Source of the DNA: Paenibacillus taihuensis
GTDB taxonomy: Bacteria > Bacillota > Bacilli > Paenibacillales > Paenibacillaceae
Direction of reading: 5' to 3'
DNA: 33,964 nucleotides
Assembly: GCF_003386535.1 (NCBI RefSeq)
Contig: NZ_QTTN01000041.1
Location: 26,089-60,052 of the forward strand
Shown: piece by piece, positions 8,849 through 15,695 of the stretch
Layout: each line of letters opens with the position of its first letter
Position numbering within the stretch: the stretch's first letter is position 1
Program-made: the position numbers and the translations under genes
The notes under the pieces: generated by a model
Told to the model about the DNA's origin: nothing
The model's database searches: none
What the model saw: only the letters and a program-made list of their open reading frames with translations

Positions 8849-10447
8849 TTAGCCTCCGTGGTAGGATGGCTCAGGCTTGCCTGCGCCTTCCCCTTGCGGT
8901 CCTTGTGGACCTGGCTTGCCTTGCGAACCGCCGGCAGCTTTACCGATTTCAAGTCTTGCGCGACCGAGCAGGAGTGCGAATACGATCGCCAGCACCGGTA
9001 AGATAACCGACCATTGGAAGATGAAAATAATGGAGTCTGCGAGCTTGCCAAGCAAGGTGTTGATGATTTCAGGGGAGAGTCCCATTTGCTTCTGAACAGC
9101 TGGATCAAGCAGCGCTTGACCGCCTTTGATTTTCTCAGCTACAAGAGGATCCATATTCGGAATAGCTTTCACATCCGAATGGAATGCAGATTTCTGCAGT
9201 GTGCCGAACACGGTTATGCCCAGAGCGGAACCAATCGTTCTAAAGAACGTGATCAGCGATGAAGCGGATCCTTTGTACTGCGGCGGTACTGCATTCAGCG
9301 TCGAAATGTTCAGAAGCGAGAAGGATACGCCGATACCTAGTCCGATAATAATCATGAACAAGGTAATGACAAAGCGGCTAGTCTGGTCATCCATCACAAA
9401 GCCGAGCAGCGACGTTCCGATAATGAGCGTGAGCGCGGAGAGCAGCATGACTTCACGGTATCTGAATCTCGTTGCAAATCGGCCGCCAATCTGGCTGCTA
9501 AGTACGACCCCAAGCATCATTGGCGTAAGCACGCTGCTTGTTTCCGTTGCTGTCTTATGGAATACCCCTTGAATGAAGATGGGGATATAAGTCGTTGTTG
9601 CAAGCATAACGCCGCCATATAGCAAGCTGATGCCCATGCTGCCCGTCACGACTTTATTTTTGAAGAGAGACAGTTGGATAATCGGGTCTTTCACCTTGCG
9701 TTCTACGAACAGGAAGCCGATCAGCAGGACAGCGGAAGCGATGAACAGGGAGATCGTCTTCATGGAATCCCATGGCCAGTTGTCCGAGCCGCCCAGTTGA
9801 AGACCAAACATCAGGAACAGAATTCCCGCTGTTAGGACGATTGCGCCTAACCAGTCGATAGCTTGCTTACGCGAATTGCGCGTCTCGTGGTAAGCCTGCG
9901 TGATAAACAATACAGCCAGAATGCCAATGGGCACGTTAATGTAGAAGATCCAGCGCCAGCTGATGCTGTCTGTAATAACGCCGCCCATCACGGGACCGAA
10001 TACGCTGGAAATGCCGAATACCGCTCCGAAGAGACCCATCATTTTACCGCGCTTCTCAGCAGGGAAGATGTCGAAGATAATCGTAAATACGATCGGCATA
10101 ATCGCACCGCCGCCGATACCTTGAATCGCGCGGTAGATAATCAGCTGATCCATATTAACAGCTGTGCCGCACATAATCGATCCCAGCATGAACAGAATGA
10201 GACCAGTTAGGAAAAACCTTTTGCGTCCGTACATATCGGACAGCTTGCCGAAAATCGGCGTCGACACGACCATTGCAATCATGTAGGCCGAATAGACCCA
10301 AATGAGTTTATCGAAACCCCCGATTTTTTGAATAATGGTTGCCATCGCGGTCGATACGATCGTCTGATCGAGCGCCGCCATAAACAGCCCAAGCAGCAAG
10401 CCGGCAATAACCAGCTTCACATTACTTCTCTTGGCGTCCACTTGCAT
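8849..10447 (-). CDS. DHA2-family (EmrB/QacA type) multidrug exporter
   Basis: A 532-residue major facilitator protein with about 14 transmembrane helices. It carries MFS motif A (GKLSDMYGRKRFF), the drug-antiporter sequence IQGIGGGAIMPI and motif C-like GPVMGGVITDSISWRWIF. It should export drugs or toxic compounds with the proton gradient. The end is odd: about 35 residues after the last helix are a Gly-Pro-Gln repeat of collagen style (KPGPQGPQGEG) ending PSYHGG. The ATG at 10447 has AGGAG only one or two bases upstream; GTG 10441 has better spacing and would shorten the protein by two residues. It is first in an operon with padR. Confidence 0.93.
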   Translation of the reverse strand: MQVDAKRSNVKLVIAGLLLGLFMAALDQTIVSTAMATIIQKIGGFDKLIWVYSAYMIAMVVSTPIFGKLSDMYGRKRFFLTGLILFMLGSIMCGTAVNMDQLIIYRAIQGIGGGAIMPIVFTIIFDIFPAEKRGKMMGLFGAVFGISSVFGPVMGGVITDSISWRWIFYINVPIGILAVLFITQAYHETRNSRKQAIDWLGAIVLTAGILFLMFGLQLGGSDNWPWDSMKTISLFIASAVLLIGFLFVERKVKDPIIQLSLFKNKVVTGSMGISLLYGGVMLATTTYIPIFIQGVFHKTATETSSVLTPMMLGVVLSSQIGGRFATRFRYREVMLLSALTLIIGTSLLGFVMDDQTSRFVITLFMIIIGLGIGVSFSLLNISTLNAVPPQYKGSASSLITFFRTIGSALGITVFGTLQKSAFHSDVKAIPNMDPLVAEKIKGGQALLDPAVQKQMGLSPEIINTLLGKLADSIIFIFQWSVILPVLAIVFALLLGRARLEIGKAAGGSQGKPGPQGPQGEGAGKPEPSYHGG

Positions 10448-10478
10448 TCTCCTCTCGCACTAGCGTGTAGTGATAATA

Positions 10479-10522
10479 ACTCAAATTTGAATAGCCCTCC
10501 ACTATTATACTCAAATTTGAGT
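10479..10522. promoter_or_regulatory. Two operator-like palindromes
   Basis: ACTCAAATTTGAGT at 10509-10522 is a perfect 14-bp palindrome; ACTCAAATTTGAAT at 10479-10492 is the same with one symmetric position broken. Their centres are exactly 30 bp apart, nearly three helical turns, so two dimers would bind the same face of DNA. They flank the TATAAT box of the exporter operon. The partner PadR protein is the likely ligand, though the sequence differs from the classical ATGT-N8-ACAT PadR site. Confidence 0.7.
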
Positions 10523-10531
10523 TACTAACAA
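10504..10531 (-). promoter_or_regulatory. Promoter of the exporter-padR operon
   Basis: On the minus strand TTGTTA (10526-10531) and TATAAT (10504-10509) are separated by 16 bases, a good sigma-A promoter. One operator-like palindrome fills the spacer and another lies 30 bases downstream, so bound repressor would block RNA polymerase. Confidence 0.65.
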
Positions 10532-10572
10532 GTGAAAATGAAGTAAATCTGGTTAGAAATTATTTTGCCCGG

Positions 10573-10746
10573 TTAGGGAGTGGAGAATTCGGGGGAGGCA
10601 GCGGGTCGAGGCGAACAAGAGTGAAATGGCAGGTGGGAGCGGGGAAGCGGGACGAAGAAGTCCAGCAGACCAGCTACATTAGGAAAGTGGCATGGTAATG
10701 TGAAAGAAGTCCAGCAGACCAGCAGACCAGCTACATTACCAATCAA
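10573..10746. repeat. Divergent forerunner repeats before the 51-bp array
   Basis: Non-coding stretch. GAAGTCCAGCAGACCAGC followed by TACATTA occurs at 10657-10681 and again at 10706-10738, the second copy with an extra AGACCAGC unit. TGGTAATGT at 10693-10701 pairs perfectly with ACATTACCA at 10733-10741. The CCAG...CTACATTA core resembles the same part of the 51-bp unit that follows, so this looks like an older, diverged part of one repeat family. Confidence 0.65.
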
Positions 10747-11103
10747 GAGTGTCCTCCAGGTACCTACATTAGCTGAAAAGTAGCCAAATTGGAAAAAGAG
10801 TGTCCTCCAGGTATCTACATTAGCTGAAAAACAGCCAAATTGGAAAAAGAGTGTCCTCCAGGTATCTACATTAGCTGAAAAACAGCCAAATTGGTGAAAG
10901 AGTGTGCTCCAGGTATCTACATTAGCTGAAAAACAGTCAAATTGGTGAAAGAGTGTCCTCCAGGTACCTACATTAGCTGAAAAGTAGCCAAATTGGTGAA
11001 AGAGTGTCCTCCAGGTACCTACATTAGCTGAAAAACAGCCAAATTGGTGAAAGAGTGTCCTCCAGGTATCTACATTAGCTGAAAAACAGCCAAATTGGTG
11101 AAA
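10747..11103. repeat. Seven-copy 51-bp tandem repeat
   Basis: Seven head-to-tail 51-bp units begin at 10747, 10798, 10849, 10900, 10951, 11002 and 11053, each starting GAGTGTCCTCCAGGTA (one copy has GAGTGTGCTCC). Each unit holds three short self-complementary parts: AGGTACCT (or AGGTATCT), GCTG-A5-CAGC (or GCTGAAAAGTAGC) and CCAAATTGG. The variants keep pairing by G-U wobble. Because 51 is a multiple of three, the minus strand stays open for 193 codons, but that frame has no ribosome site and begins inside a terminator, so it is not called as a gene. Confidence 0.9.
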
Positions 11104-11130
11104 GAGTATCCCCCAGGGATACTCTTTCAC
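11098..11130. repeat. Perfect 15-bp hairpin closing the array
   Basis: The eighth, partial unit (from 11104) folds back on itself: GTGAAAGAGTATCCC at 11098-11112 and GGGATACTCTTTCAC at 11116-11130 are perfectly complementary with a three-base loop (CCA). The left arm is the ordinary unit junction, so the right arm is an inverted copy of it. Confidence 0.9.
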
Positions 11131-11141
11131 CCAGCAAAAGC

Positions 11142-11180
11142 AAAAAGCCCACACTGCGCATCAACTGCGCCGCATGGGCT
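11142..11180 (-). terminator. Terminator of the zinc-ribbon gene
   Basis: On the minus strand AGCCCATGCGGCGCA pairs with TGCGCAGTGTGGGCT (one or two mismatches, loop GTTGA) followed by TTTTTGC. It lies eight bases past the stop codon of the 11189-11413 gene. Confidence 0.85.
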
Positions 11181-11188
11181 AAGCTTCT

Positions 11189-11413
11189 CTAATCATTACT
11201 GACGATTCGAGCCACAGGCCCGGAGCAGCTGCGGCATTTGCCGGTGAGCAGCAAGGCGCGTTTCTCTTGCCGGATGCTGTAGTCGACGATCTCGACCGCA
11301 TCGCCGCAGCTGCCGCAAAATACGTTGCGGACCAGCTTGTCCCGCGTCTGCTGCGGAATCGACTTCCACAGCTGCAAGGCTTGGATGGAGGTGACGTTCT
11401 CTTGCTTTCTCAT
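11189..11413 (-). CDS. Small zinc-ribbon protein of unknown function
   Basis: A 74-residue protein with two Cys pairs, FCGSCGD at about residues 32-38 and GKCRSCSG at about 58-65, spaced like a treble-clef or zinc-ribbon. The first 30 residues are helical and amphipathic (IQALQLWKSIPQQTRDKLV). It has TGGAGTG ahead of the ATG and its own terminator, so it is very likely expressed. No named family is recognised. Proteins of this size and style in Bacillales are usually annotated hypothetical; RNA, DNA or protein binding are all possible. Confidence 0.75.
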   Translation of the reverse strand: MRKQENVTSIQALQLWKSIPQQTRDKLVRNVFCGSCGDAVEIVDYSIRQEKRALLLTGKCRSCSGPVARIVSND

Positions 11414-11465
11414 CAGATACTCACTCCATTTCGTTTCGCTAAGTCTTACAGCATTTCACGCTGTC

Positions 11466-12452
11466 TTAGACCAGCAGCTTGAGCCATTCTTCCCGATCAA
11501 CGGGACCAAAATACACCGTCAAATCCACATCAGCCAGCGCCGCGGCGACATCCGCCGCGTTGTAGCGCACGCCTGCAAGCCGCGAAGTGACGTCGCTCAC
11601 TTCGCCAGTGCCGAAGAAGTCGCCGAAGACGGATGCCTCGGCGATGACGCCGTCCTTCACGTCGAGCCGCACGTCGAAGGTGCCGGCAGTGAGCCGCTTC
11701 ACTTGGCGAACGTTGAACGCCGGGGAGCGGCCGTAGTTCCAATCCCAGCTGCGGTACCGTTCCTCCGCCAGCTGATCGACTGCCGCGAGATCCGCCTCTG
11801 TGAGCGGATAAGTCGGAATGTCCTTGCCGCCGAAGATGGACTCCAGCAGGAACGAGCGGAACTGCTCCATCGTCATCGGCTCCTGCAGGAACTCGGTGAT
11901 GTTCGCGACGCGGCTGCGGACGGACTTCGTCGCCTTCGATTCGAACTTCGCCGGGTTCGGCTTCAGTGCCGATACGATCGAATCGACTTCGGAGTCGAAG
12001 AGCAGCGTGCCATGGCTGAACATGCGGCCCTTCGTTGCGAACTGCGCGTTGCCGGAGATTTTGCGTTCGCCGACCTGCAGATCGTTGCGGCCCGACAGCT
12101 CCGCATTGACGCCAAGTCTGCGCAGCGCTTCAACGACAGGCTCCGTGAACTTGCGGAAGTTGTGAAATGACTTGCCGTCGTCCTGCGTGATGAAGCTGAA
12201 GTTCAAATTGCCGAGATCATGATACACCGCGCCGCCGCCGGACAGCCGGCGAACGACATGAATGCCGTTCTCTTCGACGTAGGAGGCATTCACCTCTTCG
12301 GCGGTATTTTGATTTTTGCCGATAATGATGGATGGCGCATTAATGTAGAAGAGCAGAAAATCTTCATCACCCGTCAGCTTGCGCAGCGCATATTCCTCAA
12401 GCGCAAGGTTCCAGGCAGGATCGTTATTGCCCCGGTTATCGATAAATTGCAT
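11466..12452 (-). CDS. lplA: Lipoate-protein ligase
   Basis: A 328-residue enzyme that activates free lipoate with ATP and attaches it to lipoyl domains of pyruvate and 2-oxoglutarate dehydrogenases and the glycine cleavage system. It shows the biotin/lipoate ligase catalytic domain: RRLSGGGAVYHD at residues 68-79, GRNDL at 121-125, the adenylate-binding Lys131 in KISGNAQ, and a C-terminal accessory domain, as in LplA/LplJ of similar length. ATG 12452 is used since TTGGAGG precedes it; an open frame reaching 12665 lies in the AraC gene and has no ribosome site. It lies 38 bases downstream of the AraC gene on the same strand and may be read from the same transcript. Confidence 0.92.
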   Translation of the reverse strand: MQFIDNRGNNDPAWNLALEEYALRKLTGDEDFLLFYINAPSIIIGKNQNTAEEVNASYVEENGIHVVRRLSGGGAVYHDLGNLNFSFITQDDGKSFHNFRKFTEPVVEALRRLGVNAELSGRNDLQVGERKISGNAQFATKGRMFSHGTLLFDSEVDSIVSALKPNPAKFESKATKSVRSRVANITEFLQEPMTMEQFRSFLLESIFGGKDIPTYPLTEADLAAVDQLAEERYRSWDWNYGRSPAFNVRQVKRLTAGTFDVRLDVKDGVIAEASVFGDFFGTGEVSDVTSRLAGVRYNAADVAAALADVDLTVYFGPVDREEWLKLLV

Positions 12453-12490
12453 CGTTGCAGCCTCCAATTCGTTGAACGTGACCTGATCAT

Positions 12491-13282
12491 CTAGACCGTT
12501 CCCCAGGCAGATTTGCGAATATCCGTCGGGGTACTGCCGGTCTGTTCTTTGACGAGCCGTGACAAATGAAAAACGGTTTTGAACCCGCAGCGTGCAGCGA
12601 TTTCGCCGACGGAGAGGCCGGACTGCGTGAGCAGCTCGGTCGCTTTCAGCACGCGATAGTGCCACAGATAGCGAATCGGCGTCATCTGATTGTAGCCGTG
12701 AAACAGCCGCACGAGATGCTCCGGCGAGACGCCAGCCGCGCTAGCCAGCTCCTGCAAGGAAACTTCCTCGGTGTAGTGCTGCTGCACATGCGTCAGAGCG
12801 AGGCGAATGCTCGGATGCAGCTCCTGCTGCTGCTTCGTCTCCGCAATGCGGGCGGTGAACAGCTGGAATGCTGCATATCCAAGGCTGACCATCAGCTCAT
12901 TATGGTCCAAGCCGTCATCTTTTAAGGACAGCATCATATCCGTAATCGTATTGAGCGCTTCCGGAATCGGCATGCTAAAGGGAAGGGTATCCAAGTAAGC
13001 GATCTCGGATTCAGTCAGCGACTCTACCGATAAAGCAATCCAGCGATGCCACGATTCCTGTGTCTTCGCAAATGCGAAATGCTCGTGGTGCTGCGGCTTC
13101 AACAGTACTACTTGTCCAGGTTTCACATGGTAGTGAGCGCCGTCAATCGTGATGTCGAGCTCCCCGGTATGAAGCAGCACGAGCTGTATATCCTGCTGCA
13201 CACGCGGACCGTAAGTGCCGCGAGGCGGGTAGACGATGGTGCCCGCTTGAATCGACGTTATTTTGGCAAAAGGAAGGTTCAT
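12491..13282 (-). CDS. AraC-family regulator with cupin sensor domain
   Basis: A 263-residue regulator. The N-terminal cupin-like domain (about residues 10-100; HVKPGQVVLLKPQHHEHF) should bind a small ligand. The C-terminal AraC domain holds two helix-turn-helix motifs, SLQELASAAGVSPEHLVRLF and LSVGEIAARCGFKTVFHLSR. Such proteins often activate sugar-use genes. The ATG at 13282 lies 13 bases from AAGGAG, a little far; an earlier ATG is out of frame. Its target is not obvious, since the downstream gene is lipoate ligase, and the regulon may lie elsewhere. Confidence 0.88.
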   Translation of the reverse strand: MNLPFAKITSIQAGTIVYPPRGTYGPRVQQDIQLVLLHTGELDITIDGAHYHVKPGQVVLLKPQHHEHFAFAKTQESWHRWIALSVESLTESEIAYLDTLPFSMPIPEALNTITDMMLSLKDDGLDHNELMVSLGYAAFQLFTARIAETKQQQELHPSIRLALTHVQQHYTEEVSLQELASAAGVSPEHLVRLFHGYNQMTPIRYLWHYRVLKATELLTQSGLSVGEIAARCGFKTVFHLSRLVKEQTGSTPTDIRKSAWGTV

Positions 13283-13334
13283 CGTTCATTCCCAGCTCCT
13301 TCTCTCCATTATAACTGATCGCCCTTAAACAGGA

Positions 13335-13361
13335 ACAGCCTGGCGATCACCGCCAGGCTGC
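13335..13361 (-). terminator. Hairpin terminator after the NlpC/P60 gene
   Basis: CAGCCTGGCG and CGCCAGGCTG form a perfect 10-bp stem around a five-base loop, followed on the minus strand by TTCCTGTTT. The T-tract is weak. The stem sequence is nearly the same as in the terminator at 14159-14184. Confidence 0.65.
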
Positions 13362-13384
13362 TTGTGAGACAATATTAATAAAAC

Positions 13385-14059
13385 CTAATAAATTCGTTTC
13401 GCGCCGGCATAGCGCGGACCCCAATAGGTGTTGTCCAGCTGCTGGACGTAAATCCCCTTCGACGAGAGAGACGAGATGAAGTTGCCATTCCCCATATAGA
13501 AACCGACATGATCGACGGCACCGGTCGTGCCGATCCGGAAGAAGACGAGATCGCCCGGTTGCAGCATGGCGCGGCTCACGCTGCCGCCCTGCGTGAACAA
13601 GTTCGCAGCAGTTGATCTCACTTGAGGGACGCCGAATTTGTTAAACATGAAGTAGACGAATCCGGAGCAATCGAATCCGGATGTACTTGCCCCGCCCCAA
13701 GCATAAGGGACGCCTATGTAAGACGACGCATCCGCAACCAGCTTCTTCTTCAGCAGAGCGTGAGCAACCGCGTCATTGGTAACCGGACCTGCGAGACCGT
13801 CAGCGGCAAGGCCGTAGTCTTTCTGGAAAGAGAGCACCGCATCACGCGTTATCGTGCCATAATAGCCGGTAGCAGCAGAGTAATTGAAGTAACTTAAGGC
13901 TTTCAAATTGTTTTGCAGCGTCGTCACGTTATCGCCCGTTGTGCCAATGCTCATAATGGCAGCGCTTGCGTGCGCACCGTTAATAAACGGCGATGCAGCT
14001 TCAGCTGTTCCTGTCAGAAGGGTGAAGGCGAAAGCGGCTAGCAGTAGTTTCTTCCTCAT
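13385..14059 (-). CDS. Secreted NlpC/P60 peptidoglycan hydrolase with PG-binding domain
   Basis: A 224-residue exported protein: signal peptide (cut likely after TAEAA, about residue 22), a peptidoglycan-binding type 1 domain (about residues 36-98) and an NlpC/P60 cysteine peptidase domain (about 105-224) that cleaves stem peptides in the cell wall. The nucleophile is Cys131 in FDCSGFVYF and the general base His184 in VDHVGFYMG. At the place of the usual third polar residue (His in Spr, 12 residues past the second) this protein has Ser196 in NFISSLSSKG, which could alter activity. ATG 14059 is chosen for its GGAGG site and clean signal peptide; the open frame reaches 14110. Confidence 0.92.
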   Translation of the reverse strand: MRKKLLLAAFAFTLLTGTAEAASPFINGAHASAAIMSIGTTGDNVTTLQNNLKALSYFNYSAATGYYGTITRDAVLSFQKDYGLAADGLAGPVTNDAVAHALLKKKLVADASSYIGVPYAWGGASTSGFDCSGFVYFMFNKFGVPQVRSTAANLFTQGGSVSRAMLQPGDLVFFRIGTTGAVDHVGFYMGNGNFISSLSSKGIYVQQLDNTYWGPRYAGAKRIY

Positions 14060-14150
14060 GTTAGTCCTCCATCCAAAATTGGAATAAATACTCCTATTCG
14101 TACTCAGCATACCAGTATCAGATAGGGGAGATAAGCTGTGGATTGCTGGA

Positions 14151-14184
14151 AAAAGAGAACAGCCCGGCGTCGCCGCCAGGCTGT
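14151..14184 (-). terminator. Terminator after the second PhyH gene
   Basis: On the minus strand ACAGCCTGGCG pairs with CGCCGGGCTGT (one mismatch, small GCGA-like loop), followed by TCTCTTTTT. It follows the PhyH gene stop by about 20 bases. Confidence 0.85.
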
Positions 14185-14202
14185 TTGTAATCCCAAATCC
14201 TA

Positions 14203-14943
14203 TTAGTAGAGCGGAAACTTCTTCTGCAGATCCATCCGCGGCGTCGTTGCATCTTCACGAATATAGTGGCAAACGTACGAACGGCGCCAGCGATCCGTGC
14301 TGCGGTTGCGGCCTGATGAGTGGATAAGCAGCTCATGGAAGAACAGAATATCGCCCTTCTCCATCACAACCGGCACTTGCTTCGTCAGATCAATGCCTTC
14401 CGTTTCATCCGTCCACGGCTCGTGCTCGTCGAGGTTTTTCACGGCGCCATGCGGCAGGAGGCCGAGGCGGTGCGATTTGGGAATGACCCAGAGGCAGCCG
14501 TTCTCCTCATCGACTTGCTCTTCCATCGCAACCCATGCGGCAATCATCGTCATCGGATCGTTCTTGATATAGTAAAAGTCCTGATGCGCAGCCTGCCCTG
14601 GAGCTCCAGGCTCCTTGTAGAAGAACATGCTCTGGATGCCGACTGCCTCGCGGCCCATCATCTGTGCGAGCGTACCGCGAATGATAGGCAGCTTCATCAT
14701 TTGTGCCGCGAAGCCGTCGTGCAGATGCGGGTTGAACAGACGTACGGAGTAGCGCTTGCTCGGCTCGCAAGCTGCCCATTCCGGCATCGGGTCCATATTT
14801 CGCAGATCGTAGATATGTCCGTTAAAGGCATCTATCAGATCAGCGGAGCAGCCGCCTTTAATCAGCAGGAAGCCGTCATCTTTGAATTGATCTATCTGTG
14901 CTTGCGTTAGAGGCGTTGTAATTGGCGGAATCACTTTACTCAT
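14203..14943 (-). CDS. Phytanoyl-CoA dioxygenase (PhyH) family protein
   Basis: A 246-residue Fe(II)/2-oxoglutarate oxygenase of the PhyH family. The HxD part of the iron site is in AAHQDFYYIKND, the distal His in HELLIHSSGRN, and an Arg-rich stretch near the end (RWRRSYVCHYI) supplies the 2-oxoglutarate-binding Arg. The middle has the family pattern ENGCLWVIPKSHRLGLLPHG. ATG 14943 is preferred: GAGGGG lies nine bases upstream, whereas the ATG at 14952 directly touches that site. It has its own terminator. The upstream neighbour on the same strand is a Dabb-domain gene 97 bases away. Substrate unknown; a tailoring or catabolic hydroxylation is likely from family knowledge. Confidence 0.88.
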   Translation of the reverse strand: MSKVIPPITTPLTQAQIDQFKDDGFLLIKGGCSADLIDAFNGHIYDLRNMDPMPEWAACEPSKRYSVRLFNPHLHDGFAAQMMKLPIIRGTLAQMMGREAVGIQSMFFYKEPGAPGQAAHQDFYYIKNDPMTMIAAWVAMEEQVDEENGCLWVIPKSHRLGLLPHGAVKNLDEHEPWTDETEGIDLTKQVPVVMEKGDILFFHELLIHSSGRNRSTDRWRRSYVCHYIREDATTPRMDLQKKFPLY

Positions 14944-15039
14944 TGTCGTCATCCCCTCTCATTGATTAAATTAAGCATATCGTGGGAGAGGGGAGCGAAC
15001 AATGGCTGACATTATCACAAATATATCTGAAATTGATAT

Positions 15040-15342
15040 TTATGCGATTGGGTAGTCAACGACGACGACATTCTCGAGCAATCCGCCGAGCTGCTGCACG
15101 AACGCTTGATGAAGCGGGTGCGGACCATACGCGCGAAGTGCTTCCTTGTTCTCGAACGTCACGCGAAGACCGAGGGAGTAGCCATGAATGTTATCTGTTT
15201 CTTCTGTCACATTGATACCAGCGCTGATATCGACTATGCCGGGAATAGCGCCTTTGAAAGCAAGCAGCTGAGCGAGCAGCTCCTGCTCTTTGTCAGATGT
15301 AATTCGGTCGTTGAATTTGAAAATAACGAGATGCTCGAACAA
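15040..15342 (-). CDS. Dabb (stress-responsive A/B barrel) domain protein
   Basis: A 100-residue protein filling one Dabb domain, a ferredoxin-like dimeric alpha-beta barrel. It begins FEHLVIFKFNDRI and has the typical SLGLRVTFENKEALRAYGPH and HQAFVQQL. Family members include plant stress proteins and polyketide or olivetolic acid cyclases; most bacterial ones have no known substrate. The start is a TTG at 15342 with AAAGGAG eight bases upstream, and this gives the canonical N-terminus. It may be transcribed together with the PhyH gene that follows, which would pair an oxygenase with a small barrel enzyme. Confidence 0.88.
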   Translation of the reverse strand: MFEHLVIFKFNDRITSDKEQELLAQLLAFKGAIPGIVDISAGINVTEETDNIHGYSLGLRVTFENKEALRAYGPHPLHQAFVQQLGGLLENVVVVDYPIA

Positions 15343-15433
15343 AGGGATCGCTCCTTTTATCAGGTTCTATTATCAATATTGGATTATAGCAGATTTGGCG
15401 ATAAAAAGGCTTGTTTCCGCAACGGGGACAGAT

Positions 15434-15472
15434 AAGGGGCTATTCCTGAAATACGGAATAGCCCCTGTTTTA
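15434..15472 (+). terminator. Hairpin with short T-tract
   Basis: AGGGGCTATTCC and GGAATAGCCCCT form a perfect 12-bp stem with a seven-base loop, followed by GTTTTAG on the plus strand. No plus-strand gene ends here, so it may guard against antisense reading or terminate a transcript from the minus-strand PhyH gene upstream in that direction; orientation is uncertain. Confidence 0.55.
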
Positions 15473-15489
15473 GTTGCTACCTACTACAT

Positions 15490-15653
15490 ATTGGTGAAAA
15501 GAGACCGGAGGTCGGTATGGAGTCGGAGCAGCGATAGCGGTCGCCTTTGTAGTTCTGTTTCTACCTCTAGGTGTCTAATTAAATCAGAAGAAACAGAAAC
15601 TACAACAGCGAGTGGAGACCCATACCGTCCGCAGGACAGTCCTATTCACCAAT
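15490..15653. repeat. 164-bp imperfect inverted repeat element
   Basis: Three blocks pair in nested order: ATTGGTGAA (15490-15498) with TTCACCAAT (15645-15653); CGGTATGG (15513-15520) with CCATACCG (15620-15627); and TTGTAGTTCTGTTTCT (15546-15561) with AGAAACAGAAACTACAA (15588-15604, one extra base). The central loop is about 26 bases. There is no open frame of note inside and no clear target-site duplication outside. It could be a MITE-like element or a structured RNA; the nested, evenly spaced pairing is hard to explain by chance. Confidence 0.8.
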
Positions 15654-15695
15654 CCCATCATCCCATCATCCCATCATCCCATCATCCCATCATCA
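15652..15695. repeat. 8-bp tandem repeat ATCCCATC at the end of a gene
   Basis: Five perfect copies of ATCCCATC plus ATCA. The right part runs into the last codons and the stop of the minus-strand PhyH gene (stop at 15682-15684), so the final Met-Met-Met-Gly of that protein is written by the repeat. It abuts the inverted repeat element directly. Confidence 0.9.

Noticed and set aside
10747..11103. CRISPR array
   Set aside because: The units are directly adjacent with no unique spacers, and no cas genes are present.
10573..11154. Long minus-strand frame of 193 codons over the 51-bp repeats
   Set aside because: Its start lies within a terminator stem, it has no ribosome site, and the openness follows from a repeat length divisible by three.
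11325..12170. Plus-strand frame of 281 codons
   Set aside because: Antisense shadow of lplA, with no support from a ribosome site or domain.
15490..15653. Insertion sequence with transposase
   Set aside because: No coding frame fits inside the 164 bp and no target duplication is visible.
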